A DNA stretch of 64,000 nucleotides from Micromonospora sp. Llam0 (lineage in GTDB: Bacteria > Actinomycetota > Actinomycetes > Mycobacteriales > Micromonosporaceae). The notes below the pieces were generated by a model that saw only the letters and a program-made list of their open reading frames with translations, was not told the origin of the DNA and did no database searches. Positions within the stretch are counted from its first letter, which is position 1. The number at the start of each line of letters is the position of its first letter. The position numbers were made by a program, and so were the translations under genes. Below are positions 55,819-64,000 of the stretch, one piece after another. The stretch covers positions 1,922,001 through 1,986,000 of the forward strand of contig NZ_RJJY01000001.1 of assembly GCF_003751085.1 (NCBI RefSeq), written 5' to 3'.

Positions 55819-56073
55819 GTGCTGACCTGGATCGTTCTCGCCGTGCTGGGATGCGCGCTGTTGGTGCTCGTCGGGGCGGTCCGTCCGGTGTTGACCCGGT
55901 TGCCGGCGCTGCGCCGTGCCGCGCTCGCCCTGCAGCGCCGTCAGGGCGAAGCGGAGGCGTTGGCGGCGCAGGCCGAGCGGCTCCAGCTGCGGCTGGCGCA
56001 GCTGGAGCAGAGCCTGGCAGCGGCCGCCGCCCGGTCCGGACGGGCCGGGGACCGGCCGGACCGGCACGGCTGA
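55819..56073 (+). CDS. small membrane protein with cytoplasmic coiled coil
   Basis: An 84-residue protein. Residues 2-24 form one transmembrane helix ([20 protein letters not shown]). Residues ~35-70 form an Ala/Gln/Leu-rich coiled coil ([20 protein letters not shown]), and a Gly/Arg tail follows. Topology should be N-out, C-in. It sits between pafBC and tatAC. I recognise no family. Confidence 0.7.
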   Translation: MLTWIVLAVLGCALLVLVGAVRPVLTRLPALRRAALALQRRQGEAEALAAQAERLQLRLAQLEQSLAAAAARSGRAGDRPDRHG

Positions 56074-56278
56074 CCAGCCGGTCACGTCGACCTGGCCTGT
56101 TCGGCCACTGCCCGCGTGGTGCCGGTCAGCGTTGTGCCCGCTGTGGTTGACGGGTCAGTTGATCGTGGTCGAGACTTCACCGACCAGGCCAGATCGACCC
56201 GGTCTGGCAGGTGGCGGAGCCGGCGAACGCACGTACGATGGGCTCGTCACCACCCGACGCACCGACTGGAGCTATGCC

Positions 56279-56581
56279 ATGCATGCCCTGAAGCCGTGGC
56301 ACATCGCCGTACTTGTGGTCGTGCTGATCCTGCTCTTCGGCGCCAAGCGGCTGCCGGACGCGGCGCGGTCGCTTGGCCGCTCCCTGCGGATCATCAAGGC
56401 CGAGACCAAGAGCCTCGCCGACGACGACAAGGACCTCGCCGAGAAGGCCGACGCTCAGCACGGCCGCGCGCCGTACCAGGCCGAGCCGGTGATCGAGCCG
56501 ACCAGCGTGCATCAGCCGGGATACCAGCCGCCGCCGGCCCCGGCGGCCGATCAGCCGCAGCGCGTCCGCGACGCCAACTGA
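56279..56581 (+). CDS. tatA: Sec-independent protein translocase subunit TatA
   Basis: A 100-residue TatA: transmembrane helix at about 7-21 ([16 protein letters not shown]), the hinge [14 protein letters not shown], then an amphipathic helix and a disordered Pro-rich tail. TatA forms the pore or patch for folded-protein export together with TatC. No tatB is adjacent. An ATG at 56279 gives MHALKPW, in line with family starts. A TACGAT hexamer lies at 56236-56241. Confidence 0.93.
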   Translation: MHALKPWHIAVLVVVLILLFGAKRLPDAARSLGRSLRIIKAETKSLADDDKDLAEKADAQHGRAPYQAEPVIEPTSVHQPGYQPPPAPAADQPQRVRDAN

Positions 56582-56599
56582 CCGGAAAGGTCTCCTGCC

Positions 56600-57559
56600 G
56601 TGGGCTTCGCCCTGCGTCGGCGCGGTCCGAGCAACTTCGACCGTGCCTCCGACGGCTCGATGACCCTGATCGAGCACTTTCGTGAGCTGCGTACCCGGCT
56701 GTTCTGGGCCTCGCTGGCCATCGTCGTCGGGCTGATCGTCGGCTACTTCCTCGCCGATCCGGTGTACCATCTGCTCAAGCAGCCGTACTGTCAGCTGCCC
56801 GACACCGGAGAAGTGACCGCCGACGGCACCTGCCGGGACTTCCTGCAGTTGTCGCCGGCCGACGGCCTCGTCCTGAAGCTGAAGCTGGCGCTCTGGCTCG
56901 GCCTGATCGTGGCCGGCCCGGTCTGGCTCTACCAGCTCTGGGCGTTCATCGCTCCCGGCCTGCACCGGCATGAGCGCAAGTGGGCGTACGTCTTCGTCTC
57001 CATCGCCGCGCCGCTGTTCCTGGCCGGTGCGATGCTCGCCTACTTCGTCGTCGACAAAGGGCTGGCGTTCCTGCTCGAAGCCGGTGTCACCGGGTTGTCC
57101 ACCCAGCTCGAGGTGACCCGGTACATCTCGTTCGTGACCACGATGATCCTGCTGTTCGGGGTCGCGTTCGAGTTCCCGCTGGTGCTGTTGATGCTCAACT
57201 TCACCGGCGTGGTCAGCGCACGCCGCCTGCTCAGCTGGTGGCGTGCGGTGGTCTTCGTCTGCTTCGCGTTCGCGGCGGTCGCCACCCCGGACCCCGGCCC
57301 GTTCGGGATGACCCTGCTGGCGTTGTGCCTGGCGCTGCTGTACTTCGTCGCGGTCGGGGTGGCTTTCCTCAACGACAAGCGCCGGGGCCGCGGCAAGGAG
57401 GTGTACGCCGGGTTGGACGACGACGAGGCGTCACCGCTGGACGACGACCCGCAGCCGGTCGCGGTCGCCGAGCGGACCGAGACGGTCACCCCGGTCGTGC
57501 CGACCCAGCCGGTGCCGAAACCGTTGCCGATCGAGCGTCGCTACGACGACATGACGTGA
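56600..57559 (+). CDS. tatC: Sec-independent protein translocase subunit TatC
   Basis: A 319-residue polytopic membrane protein with six helices. The N-terminal signal-peptide-binding region has MTLIEHFRELRTRL with the conserved Glu, and the first periplasmic loop holds the DTGEVTADGTCRD insert. It recognises twin-arginine signal peptides. A long, acidic C-terminal tail (~55 residues) is typical of actinobacteria. It follows tatA after 18 bp with AAGG-type ribosome-site bases, and its stop overlaps the next gene by four bases. Confidence 0.96.
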   Translation: MGFALRRRGPSNFDRASDGSMTLIEHFRELRTRLFWASLAIVVGLIVGYFLADPVYHLLKQPYCQLPDTGEVTADGTCRDFLQLSPADGLVLKLKLALWLGLIVAGPVWLYQLWAFIAPGLHRHERKWAYVFVSIAAPLFLAGAMLAYFVVDKGLAFLLEAGVTGLSTQLEVTRYISFVTTMILLFGVAFEFPLVLLMLNFTGVVSARRLLSWWRAVVFVCFAFAAVATPDPGPFGMTLLALCLALLYFVAVGVAFLNDKRRGRGKEVYAGLDDDEASPLDDDPQPVAVAERTETVTPVVPTQPVPKPLPIERRYDDMT

Positions 57560-58485
57560 CCGGGCCGGCCGGCGGTCCGTCCGCCGTCGCGCCCGGCTCG
57601 GTGGCGGTGCTGGCGAACCCGGCGGCCGGCCGTGGCCGGCACTCGGCAGTCCTGCCGTTGGTCCGTGACCTGCTGGCCGCGACCGGGCGGCCGGTGCGGC
57701 TGCTCACCGCCGTCACCGCCGAGCAGGCGGCGAGCGCCTGCCGGGCCGCGGTGGCCGGCGGTGCGGCCGCAGTGGTGACCGTCGGCGGCGACGGCACCGT
57801 GCACCTTGCCCTGCAGGCGCTCGCCGGCACCGACGTCCCGCTGGGCCCGGTGCCGACCGGCACCGGCAACGACTTTGCCTCCGACACCGGTTTCCCGGCC
57901 GATCCGGCCCGCGCGGCGGCGGAGATCGCCGCCGCCCTGCGCGCCGGCCGCAGCCGGCCCGTCGACCTGGCCCGGGTGTCCGCACCGGGCCGACCGGACC
58001 GGTGGTTCGGCGCGGTGCTGGCCGCCGGATTCGACGCGGTCGTCAACGAGCGGGCCAACCGGATGCGCTGGCCGTCCGGGCCGCGCCGCTACGACCTGGC
58101 AATTCTGGTCGAGTTGGCGCGGCTGCGGCCGCGCCGCTACCGGATGGTGCGCGACGGCGAGCGGGACGACTTCGACGCGGTGCTGGTCGCGGTCGGCAAC
58201 TGCGCCAGCTACGGCGGCGGGATGCGGATCTGCCCGGCGGCCGACCCGACCGACGGGCTGCTCGACGTGGTGGTGGCCGGGCCGGTCTCCCGCCGTACGC
58301 TGATCCGGATAAAGCCGCAGGTCCGGCGGGGCGGTCACGTCGACCACCCGATGGTGCGCAGTCTCCGGGCCCGCCAGCTGACGATCGACGCGCCGGACCT
58401 GGTCTGCTATGCCGACGGTGAACGGCTCGGCCCGCTGCCGGTGACCGTCACCGCCGTGCCGGGAGCGCTGCGGCTGCTGCGGTGA
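57556..58485 (+). CDS. diacylglycerol kinase-like lipid kinase
   Basis: A 309-residue soluble lipid kinase of the DagK/YegS/LcpB type. VLANPAAGRGRH is the nucleotide-loop start, VTVGGDGTVHLALQAL the active-site motif, and GPVPTGTGNDFA the conserved second motif. The C-terminal beta-sandwich holds CYADGERLG. It would phosphorylate diacylglycerol or a related lipid at the membrane. The GTG start overlaps the tatC stop. It converges on the HAD gene, the two stop codons abutting as TGATCA. Confidence 0.92.
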   Translation: MTGPAGGPSAVAPGSVAVLANPAAGRGRHSAVLPLVRDLLAATGRPVRLLTAVTAEQAASACRAAVAGGAAAVVTVGGDGTVHLALQALAGTDVPLGPVPTGTGNDFASDTGFPADPARAAAEIAAALRAGRSRPVDLARVSAPGRPDRWFGAVLAAGFDAVVNERANRMRWPSGPRRYDLAILVELARLRPRRYRMVRDGERDDFDAVLVAVGNCASYGGGMRICPAADPTDGLLDVVVAGPVSRRTLIRIKPQVRRGGHVDHPMVRSLRARQLTIDAPDLVCYADGERLGPLPVTVTAVPGALRLLR

Positions 58486-59265
58486 TCACCGGTCCGGCTC
58501 GCCGGTGGCCAGGTCGAGCACGGCCGCGAGTCCGTTGGCCCGACCAGGGTCGGCCGCCGGCAGCACCAGCGCCGCGCAGCCGGCCCGTACGGCGCCGGCG
58601 TCGGCCGGGGTGTCGCCCACCATCAGTGTGCGCTCCGGATCGACCCGCAGCATCCCGCAGGCCCGCAGGAAGATCGCCGGGTCGGGTTTGCAGCGGCCCA
58701 CCTCGTAGGACAGCGCCCAGGCGCCGATCAGGTCGGCAAGGCCCCAGGCGGCGAAGTGCGGGCGGATGTCGAAGCCGATGTTGCTGACCACGGCGACCGG
58801 CACCCCGGCGGAGTGCAGGGCCCGTAGCGTCGCGGCGGTGTCCGCGTACGGCAGCCACCCGTCCGGGCCGAGCAGCCGCTGATAGAGGGCGTCAGCCAGG
58901 CCGTCTACCCCGCTGTCGACCGTCGCGGCCAGCCCGGTGTACGCGGCCCGGTGCGCCTGCGGGTACAGGTCGCGGTCGGCCCACACCTCGGCCAGTTGCG
59001 CGGGGACCCGGGTGGGCAGCGGCCCGCCGGCCCGGCCGGCGGTCAGCAGCCGGTCGGCGAGGACGGTCGCCCGCCCCCGGTCCAGGGTCACCCCGCATGC
59101 CTCGGCACCCTGGACGACCCAGCGGACCGGGTCCTCGACCTGGGCGAGGGTGCCGTGAAAGTCGAACAGGACCGCCTCGACCGGGCGGCGTCGTGGCCGG
59201 TCGGCCGGTTCGTACCCGGGACCGGCGGATGTGTCGTCGCGGGGGCGTTCGGGTTGATCCGGCAC
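58486..59265 (-). CDS. HAD-superfamily hydrolase
   Basis: A 259-residue subfamily IA HAD phosphatase. The N-terminal ~28 residues are a disordered extension. Motif I is FDFHGTL (His replaces the common Met between Asp and Gly), motif II VAVVSNIG, motif III GRCKPDPAIF, and motif IV TLMVGDTPADAGA. The cap is helical. The substrate is unknown. The GTG start has TAAGGT six bases upstream, consistent with leaderless translation. Confidence 0.9.
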   Translation of the reverse strand: MPDQPERPRDDTSAGPGYEPADRPRRRPVEAVLFDFHGTLAQVEDPVRWVVQGAEACGVTLDRGRATVLADRLLTAGRAGGPLPTRVPAQLAEVWADRDLYPQAHRAAYTGLAATVDSGVDGLADALYQRLLGPDGWLPYADTAATLRALHSAGVPVAVVSNIGFDIRPHFAAWGLADLIGAWALSYEVGRCKPDPAIFLRACGMLRVDPERTLMVGDTPADAGAVRAGCAALVLPAADPGRANGLAAVLDLATGEPDR

Positions 59266-59271
59266 GCCTGC

Positions 59272-59277
59272 ACCTTA
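59272..59277 (-). promoter_or_regulatory. -10 element, leaderless HAD gene
   Basis: TAAGGT on the minus strand lies six bases before the GTG at 59265. Confidence 0.5.
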
Positions 59278-59396
59278 TCGAGCCGGTTCGGCGGCCCGGT
59301 AGGTTGCCCTAACCCGAGTGGCCGCCGCCGCTGCTCGACCCTCGGCGCCCAGGAGTGACGAGACCCCTGACCGGGACGCCACCGGCCGGCTGCGAT

Positions 59397-59402
59397 TAAT
59401 CT
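59397..59402 (+). promoter_or_regulatory. -10 element, leaderless helY
   Basis: TAATCT lies six bases before the ATG at 59409. Confidence 0.55.
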
Positions 59403-59408
59403 TGCGGT

Positions 59409-62192
59409 ATGTCGAGCCCCGCCGAGCGGTACGCCGCAGCGCGCCGCCGGGCCGCGCAGGCCGCCGCCTTTCCCGCGCTCGGGGAGTTCGCCCTCGATCT
59501 CGGTTTCGATCTGGACGACTTCCAGCGGGCCGCCTGCCAGGCCCTGGAACGGGGCAGCGGGGTGCTGGTCTGCGCGCCGACCGGGGCGGGCAAGACGGTG
59601 GTCGGCGAGTTCGCGGTCCACCTGGCGCTGCGGGCCGGTGCCGCGCCGGCCGGCGGCCCACCGCGCAAGTGCTTCTACACCACCCCGATCAAGGCACTGT
59701 CCAACCAGAAGTACCACGATCTGGTCGACCGGTACGGTGCCGCCCAGGTGGGGCTGCTGACCGGGGACAACGCGATCAACGGCGACGCGCCCGTGGTGGT
59801 GATGACCACCGAGGTGCTGCGCAACATGCTGTACGCCGGTTCGGCCACTCTCGACGGCCTGGCCTACGTGGTGATGGACGAGGTGCACTACCTCGCCGAC
59901 CGGTTCCGGGGCGCGGTCTGGGAAGAGGTGATCATCCACCTTCCGTCGTCGGTCACCCTGGTGTCGCTGTCCGCGACGGTGTCCAACGCCGAGGAGTTCG
60001 CCGACTGGCTGGTCACCGTCCGCGGCGAGACCGAGGTGGTGGTCAGCGAGCACCGCCCGGTCCCGCTGTGGCAGCACATGCTGGTGGGGCGGCGGATGTT
60101 CGACCTGTTCCACGACGCCGACGCGGCCCGCAAACACGACGTGCATCCGGAGCTGCTGCGCTACAGCCGGGAGATGCTGCGCCGGCTGGAGCTCGGCGAC
60201 GGCCGAACCCACGGGCCGGGTTGGGGTCGGTCCGGTGGTCGCGGCCCGCGTTGGCGGCCCCCGCTGCGGGCTGACGTGATCGAACGTCTGGAGCGGGAGG
60301 GTCTGCTGCCGGCGATCCTGTTCGTGTTCAGCCGGGCCGGGTGCGATGCCGCCGTCGCCCAGTGTCTGGCCGCCGGGCTGCGGCTGACCACCCCGGAGGA
60401 GCGCGCCGAGATCCGTCGGCTGGTGGAGTCGCGGCTGTCCAGCCTGCCGGCCGAGGACCTGTCGGTGCTCGGCTACTGGGGCTGGCTGGACGGGCTGGAA
60501 CGGGGCCTCGCCGCGCACCACGCCGGCATGCTGCCGGCCTTCAAGGAGGTCGTCGAGGAACTGTTCGTCCGGGGCCTGATCAAGGCCGTGTTCGCCACCG
60601 AGACGCTGGCGTTGGGGATCAACATGCCGGCCCGCTGTGTGGTGCTGGAGCGGCTGGTCAAGTTCAACGGGGAGGCGCACGTCGACCTGACCCCGGGCGA
60701 GTACACCCAGCTGACCGGGCGGGCCGGGCGGCGCGGCATCGACGTGGAGGGCCACGCGGTGGTGGTCTGGTCGCCGGAGGTCGATCCACGGCACGTCGCC
60801 GGGCTCGCCTCGACCCGGACCTACCCGCTGCGGTCGAGTTTCCGACCGTCCTACAACATGGCGGTCAACCTGGTCGGCACCGTCGGTTTCGACGCTGCCC
60901 GGGAGCTGCTCGAGTCGTCCTTCGCCCAGTTCCAGGCGGACCGGTCGGTGGTCGGCCTGGCCCGGCAGGCGCAGCGCAACACCGAGACCATCGAGGCGTA
61001 CGGCGTCGAGGTGCGCTGCGACCTCGGCGACTTCGACGCGTACTTCGATCTGCGGGTGGCGATCGCCGACCGGGAGCGGGAGCTGGCCCGGCAGGGTCAG
61101 CAGCAGCGGCGCACTGCGGCGGTCGACTCTCTGGAGCGGCTGCGGGTCGGTGACGTCATCCGGGTGCCGTCGGGTCGGCGGGCCGGGTTGGCGGTGGTGC
61201 TCGATCCGGGCGCGGGTGGGTTCGGCGAGCCCCGCCCGCTGGTGCTGACCCAGGACCGGTGGGCGGGCCGGGTGTCGGCCGGCGACTTCACCGTCCCGGC
61301 GGAGGTGCTGACCCGGATCCGGGTGCCGAAACACTTCAACCACCGGTCACCGGCGGCCCGGCGGGATCTGGCGGCGGCGGTCGCCGGGACGGGCCTGGGC
61401 CGCCACGGCGGCCGCCGCCGGGGGCGGGCACGCGGTGACCGGGACGACGACCGGGTCACCCAGTTGCGCGCCGAACTGCGTCGGCACCCCTGCCACAGCT
61501 GTCCGGACCGGGAGGAGCATGCCCGCTGGGCGGAACGTCGGCACCGGTTGGCCCGCGACACCGACGAGCTGCGGGCCCGGGTGGCGGGCCGTACCGGGTC
61601 GTTGACCCGGACCTTCGACCGGGTCTGCGGCCTGCTGACCGACCGCGGCTACCTGACGTCCGACGGTACGGTGACCGACGCCGGGCGGATGCTGGCCCGG
61701 ATCTGGACGGAGGCCGACCTGCTGGTCGCCGAGTGCCTGCGTCGCGGTGTCTGGGACGGTCTGGCGCCGGCGGAGCTGGCCGCCGCGGTGTCGGTGGTGG
61801 TGTACGAGGCCCGGCGCGACGTCGACGAGCGGGCGGCGTTGCCTCGGGGGGCGGTCGCTGCCGCGGTGGACGCCACCACCACGATCTGGGCGGGCCTGGA
61901 GGCCGACGAGGCGGCCGCTGGCCTGGAGTCGACCCGGGAGCCGGATCTCGGCTTCGTCTGGCCGATCTACCGGTGGGCCCGTGGCGAGCCGCTGGCCAAG
62001 GTGCTGGCCAGCGGGGACAGCCTGGACGGGGAGATGCCGGCCGGGGACTTCGTCCGGTGGGCCCGGCAGGTCGCCGACATGCTCGGGCAGCTGGCCCAGG
62101 CCCGGGGTACGTCGCCGCAGTTGGCGCGGACCGCGGCGCAGGCGGTGTCCGCGCTGCAGCGCGGCGTGCTGGCGTACCAGATGACGGGGTGA
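59409..62192 (+). CDS. helY: Ski2-like DEAD/DEAH-box RNA helicase
   Basis: A 927-residue superfamily 2 helicase. Motif I is APTGAGKT (56-63), motif II DEVH near 157-160 (VVMDEVHYL), motif III SLSATVSNAEEF, and motifs in the second RecA domain include FVFSRAGCDAA, ATETLALGINMPAR and QLTGRAGRRGID. The C-terminal DSHCT domain is recognisable (HPCHSCPDREEHARW region; VSVVVYEARRDVDE). HelY is probably an RNA-processing or degradation helicase, in the same neighbourhood as tatC in mycobacteria. A basic insert lies at about 265-290. Confidence 0.95.
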   Translation: MSSPAERYAAARRRAAQAAAFPALGEFALDLGFDLDDFQRAACQALERGSGVLVCAPTGAGKTVVGEFAVHLALRAGAAPAGGPPRKCFYTTPIKALSNQKYHDLVDRYGAAQVGLLTGDNAINGDAPVVVMTTEVLRNMLYAGSATLDGLAYVVMDEVHYLADRFRGAVWEEVIIHLPSSVTLVSLSATVSNAEEFADWLVTVRGETEVVVSEHRPVPLWQHMLVGRRMFDLFHDADAARKHDVHPELLRYSREMLRRLELGDGRTHGPGWGRSGGRGPRWRPPLRADVIERLEREGLLPAILFVFSRAGCDAAVAQCLAAGLRLTTPEERAEIRRLVESRLSSLPAEDLSVLGYWGWLDGLERGLAAHHAGMLPAFKEVVEELFVRGLIKAVFATETLALGINMPARCVVLERLVKFNGEAHVDLTPGEYTQLTGRAGRRGIDVEGHAVVVWSPEVDPRHVAGLASTRTYPLRSSFRPSYNMAVNLVGTVGFDAARELLESSFAQFQADRSVVGLARQAQRNTETIEAYGVEVRCDLGDFDAYFDLRVAIADRERELARQGQQQRRTAAVDSLERLRVGDVIRVPSGRRAGLAVVLDPGAGGFGEPRPLVLTQDRWAGRVSAGDFTVPAEVLTRIRVPKHFNHRSPAARRDLAAAVAGTGLGRHGGRRRGRARGDRDDDRVTQLRAELRRHPCHSCPDREEHARWAERRHRLARDTDELRARVAGRTGSLTRTFDRVCGLLTDRGYLTSDGTVTDAGRMLARIWTEADLLVAECLRRGVWDGLAPAELAAAVSVVVYEARRDVDERAALPRGAVAAAVDATTTIWAGLEADEAAAGLESTREPDLGFVWPIYRWARGEPLAKVLASGDSLDGEMPAGDFVRWARQVADMLGQLAQARGTSPQLARTAAQAVSALQRGVLAYQMTG

Positions 62193-62361
62193 CTGCCGGT
62201 CGACGGTCGAACTGCGTGCCGTAGTCGCCGGTACCGGTGGTGCGTCACAATGTCGACACGGCCCGGCGAAACAACCGAACGATCGCTTGCGAAGACCCTT
62301 TCTGCTGCTCACCATCGGTCCGGGGAGTACCAGCCTGTGGTTCGGGCCTGAGGGGGCGGAC

Positions 62362-63258
62362 GTGGCAGAGATCGATCATTTCGAATATGGCTTCATTACG
62401 CCAACGCTGAGCTACGCGTTGTCGGTGCTCGGTTCGTTTCTCGGACTGATCTGCGCCGTGCGGGTCCGCGAGTCGAATACCCCGGGCCGGCGGGCCTGGT
62501 GGCTGTCGCTGTCGGCCTTCGCGATCGGTGGCACCGCCATCTGGACCATGCATTTCATGGCGATGCTCGGCTTCAGCGTGGCCGGCACCCAGATCCGGTA
62601 CGACATCGCGATCACCATCGCCAGCGCGGTGATCGCGATCGCCGCGGTCGCTTTCGGGCTGTTTCTGGTCGGCTTCGGCCGCCCGTCGCTGGTGAAGATC
62701 CTGCTCGGTGGGGTCATCACCGGCCTGGGCGTGGCCGCGATGCACTACACCGGGATGGCCGCGATGCGGCTCAACGGCGACATCGACTACGCCCCGGGCC
62801 GGGTGACCCTGTCCGTGGTGATCGCGGTGATCGCGGCGACGGTGGCGCTGTGGCTGGCGGTCACGGTCCGCCGGCCGCTGGCGATGACCGGGTCCGCGCT
62901 GCTGATGGGCGTCGCGGTCAACGGCATGCACTTCACCGGCATGACGGCGATGTCGGTGCACCTGCACGAGCCGACCGGCGTGCTCAACGGTGCGACCGCG
63001 GCCACCTTGCTGGTACCGATCGGCGTGGCGGTGCTGCTCGTGGTGATCGGCCTGGTGTACGCGGTGCTGTCGGCCCCGACCGAGGAGGACCGGGCGGCGG
63101 CGGCGTACCTCGACGCGCGGATCGCCGAGCGGCGCAGCACCCCACCGCCGCCCCCGGCTCGGCCGAACGGGTTCACCCCGCTGCGCAGCGGCTCGAACAC
63201 CAGCGGTGAGCAGAATGCGTCGAGCCGCTCAGGCGGGTTCAACGGGTTCAACGCCTGA
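62362..63258 (+). CDS. MHYT-domain membrane sensor protein
   Basis: A 298-residue integral membrane protein. It has about seven transmembrane helices and three MHYT motifs (MHFMAM, MHYTGM, MHFTGM), thought to bind copper or sense O2, CO or NO. No GGDEF/EAL output domain is fused; instead there is a ~55-residue disordered cytoplasmic tail. The GTG at 62362 is supported by GAGGGGG upstream; an in-frame start at 62287 gives a poor N-terminus. It converges on the exonuclease gene with a 30-bp overlap. Confidence 0.9.
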   Translation: MAEIDHFEYGFITPTLSYALSVLGSFLGLICAVRVRESNTPGRRAWWLSLSAFAIGGTAIWTMHFMAMLGFSVAGTQIRYDIAITIASAVIAIAAVAFGLFLVGFGRPSLVKILLGGVITGLGVAAMHYTGMAAMRLNGDIDYAPGRVTLSVVIAVIAATVALWLAVTVRRPLAMTGSALLMGVAVNGMHFTGMTAMSVHLHEPTGVLNGATAATLLVPIGVAVLLVVIGLVYAVLSAPTEEDRAAAAYLDARIAERRSTPPPPPARPNGFTPLRSGSNTSGEQNASSRSGGFNGFNA

Positions 63259-64000
63259 CCCGGTACCGTCCGTACCGCCGGACCCCCCAGCGCCGAGCGC
63301 CATCGCGTCGACCAGCCGCCGGCAGGAACCCGCGAGGTTCCACCGGTCCGCCAGCTCCATCAGCCGCCCGGGGTCGGCCGGTGCGGTAGGCAGCCGCACC
63401 GGTTCGACCGCCAGGTCGAGGTCCCGGGCCACCCGTACCACGGTCGGCGCGACCGCCAGGTAGTCGCGGGCGGCGGCCAGCCGGGCCCGCAGACCGGGAG
63501 CGAACCCGGACCGTGGGTCGTCCAGCGCCGCGACCAGCCCGGCCAGATCGCCGTACCGCTGCAGCAGCCGCGCGGCGGTCTTGGCGCCCACGCCCGGAAC
63601 TCCCGGCAGGCCGTCGCTCGGGTCGCCGCGCAGCGCGGCGAAGTCGGCGTACCCGGCCGGCGGCACCCCGAACCGCTGCTCGACGGCCGCGCCGTCACAG
63701 TCCTCCAACTTGGCGACCCCCCGGCCGACGTAGAGCAACCGGACCGGGTGGTCGTCGTCGACCAGCTGGAACAGATCCCGGTCGCCGGAGACCACCTCGA
63801 CCGGGCCGGCCTGCCGGGTGGCGAGCGTACCGAGCACGTCGTCGGCCTCGTAGCCGGCCACGCCGACCGCCGGCACTCCCAGCGCGGACAGCACGTCCAG
63901 CAGCACCGGCAGCTGCGGCACCAGGGTGTCCGGGACGATCTCCCCGCCGGTGGGTGCCACCCGGTGTGCCTTGTACGACGGCAGCAGCCGCACCCGCCAG
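63229..64000 (-). CDS. 5'-3' exonuclease (PolA-type FLAP nuclease), 5' end outside the window
   Basis: At least 257 codons of a stand-alone 5'-nuclease. WRVRLLPSYKAHR, AGYEADDVLGTLA and VSGDRDLFQLVDD carry metal-binding acidic residues; GDPSDGLPGVPGVGAKTA is the helix-three-turn-helix DNA-binding motif. The reading frame continues beyond 64000 in the direction of its start, so the first metal-binding strand is missing here. The orthologue in mycobacteria (Rv2090) is next to helY. Its C-terminal end overlaps the MHYT gene by 30 bp. Confidence 0.93.
   Translation of the reverse strand, partial: WRVRLLPSYKAHRVAPTGGEIVPDTLVPQLPVLLDVLSALGVPAVGVAGYEADDVLGTLATRQAGPVEVVSGDRDLFQLVDDDHPVRLLYVGRGVAKLEDCDGAAVEQRFGVPPAGYADFAALRGDPSDGLPGVPGVGAKTAARLLQRYGDLAGLVAALDDPRSGFAPGLRARLAAARDYLAVAPTVVRVARDLDLAVEPVRLPTAPADPGRLMELADRWNLAGSCRRLVDAMALGAGGSGGTDGTGSGVEPVEPA

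Overview
The window reads as chromosomal core DNA of a high-GC actinobacterium, most likely of the Micromonosporaceae. The main evidence is the complete Pup-proteasome locus, mycothiol biosynthesis (mshC), an F420-type luciferase-like oxidoreductase, Tat secretion, strong GC bias at third codon positions and frequent GTG starts. The family-level placement is inference. I see no tRNA, rRNA, insertion sequence, prophage or CRISPR array.

Layout. 1-2.9 kb: a LacI regulator, then a 92-residue tandem-repeat peptide gene whose stop codon overlaps the start of a JmjC/cupin oxygenase. 2.9-7.5 kb (minus strand): a tight four-gene operon with a small helical hairpin protein, a helical protein, a large EccC-like FtsK/SpoIIIE ATPase and a coiled-coil membrane protein; this looks like a reduced, undescribed type VII-like module. 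7.7-11.4 kb: an NYN-domain protein divergent from a ClpC-type AAA+ unfoldase with two small unknown proteins downstream. 11.5-19.8 kb: secreted S1 protease, LysR regulator, hemerythrin-like protein, M20 peptidase, two small conserved proteins, aldo/keto reductase and LLM oxidoreductase.

19.8-30.2 kb: the mycothiol-associated neighbourhood (uppP, histidine phosphatase, DUF3090, SCO1664-like, mshC). It is followed by a chitin/cellulose LPMO whose stop codon appears lost, a GntR regulator, an orphan O-methyltransferase, a PAC2 protein, a secreted metallopeptidase and a HAD phosphatase. 30.2-36.7 kb (minus): a MacB/FtsX-type ABC exporter, a NarL-type two-component pair and a RecB-like nuclease. 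A 402-bp divergent intergenic region with hairpins follows.

37-56 kb: the proteasome region. It holds a site-2 protease, trmI, an unknown protein, a ferredoxin, arc (mpa), dop, pup, prcB and prcA, then a dTDP-rhamnose block (glycosyltransferase, rfbD, rfbB, rfbA, rfbC) inserted before pafA, then DUF3866, pafB and pafC. 56-64 kb: tatA, tatC, a diacylglycerol-kinase-like protein, a HAD hydrolase, helY, an MHYT sensor and a 5'-3' exonuclease cut by the window edge.

Functional logic. Pup (already ending in Glu) is ligated by PafA and removed by Dop, and pupylated proteins are unfolded by ARC and degraded by PrcBA. PafBC regulators sit beside the system. Many genes have a TANNNT hexamer exactly 6-7 nt before the start codon and no Shine-Dalgarno sequence, which predicts leaderless transcripts. 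Convergent gene pairs are separated by long perfect hairpins without U-tracts.
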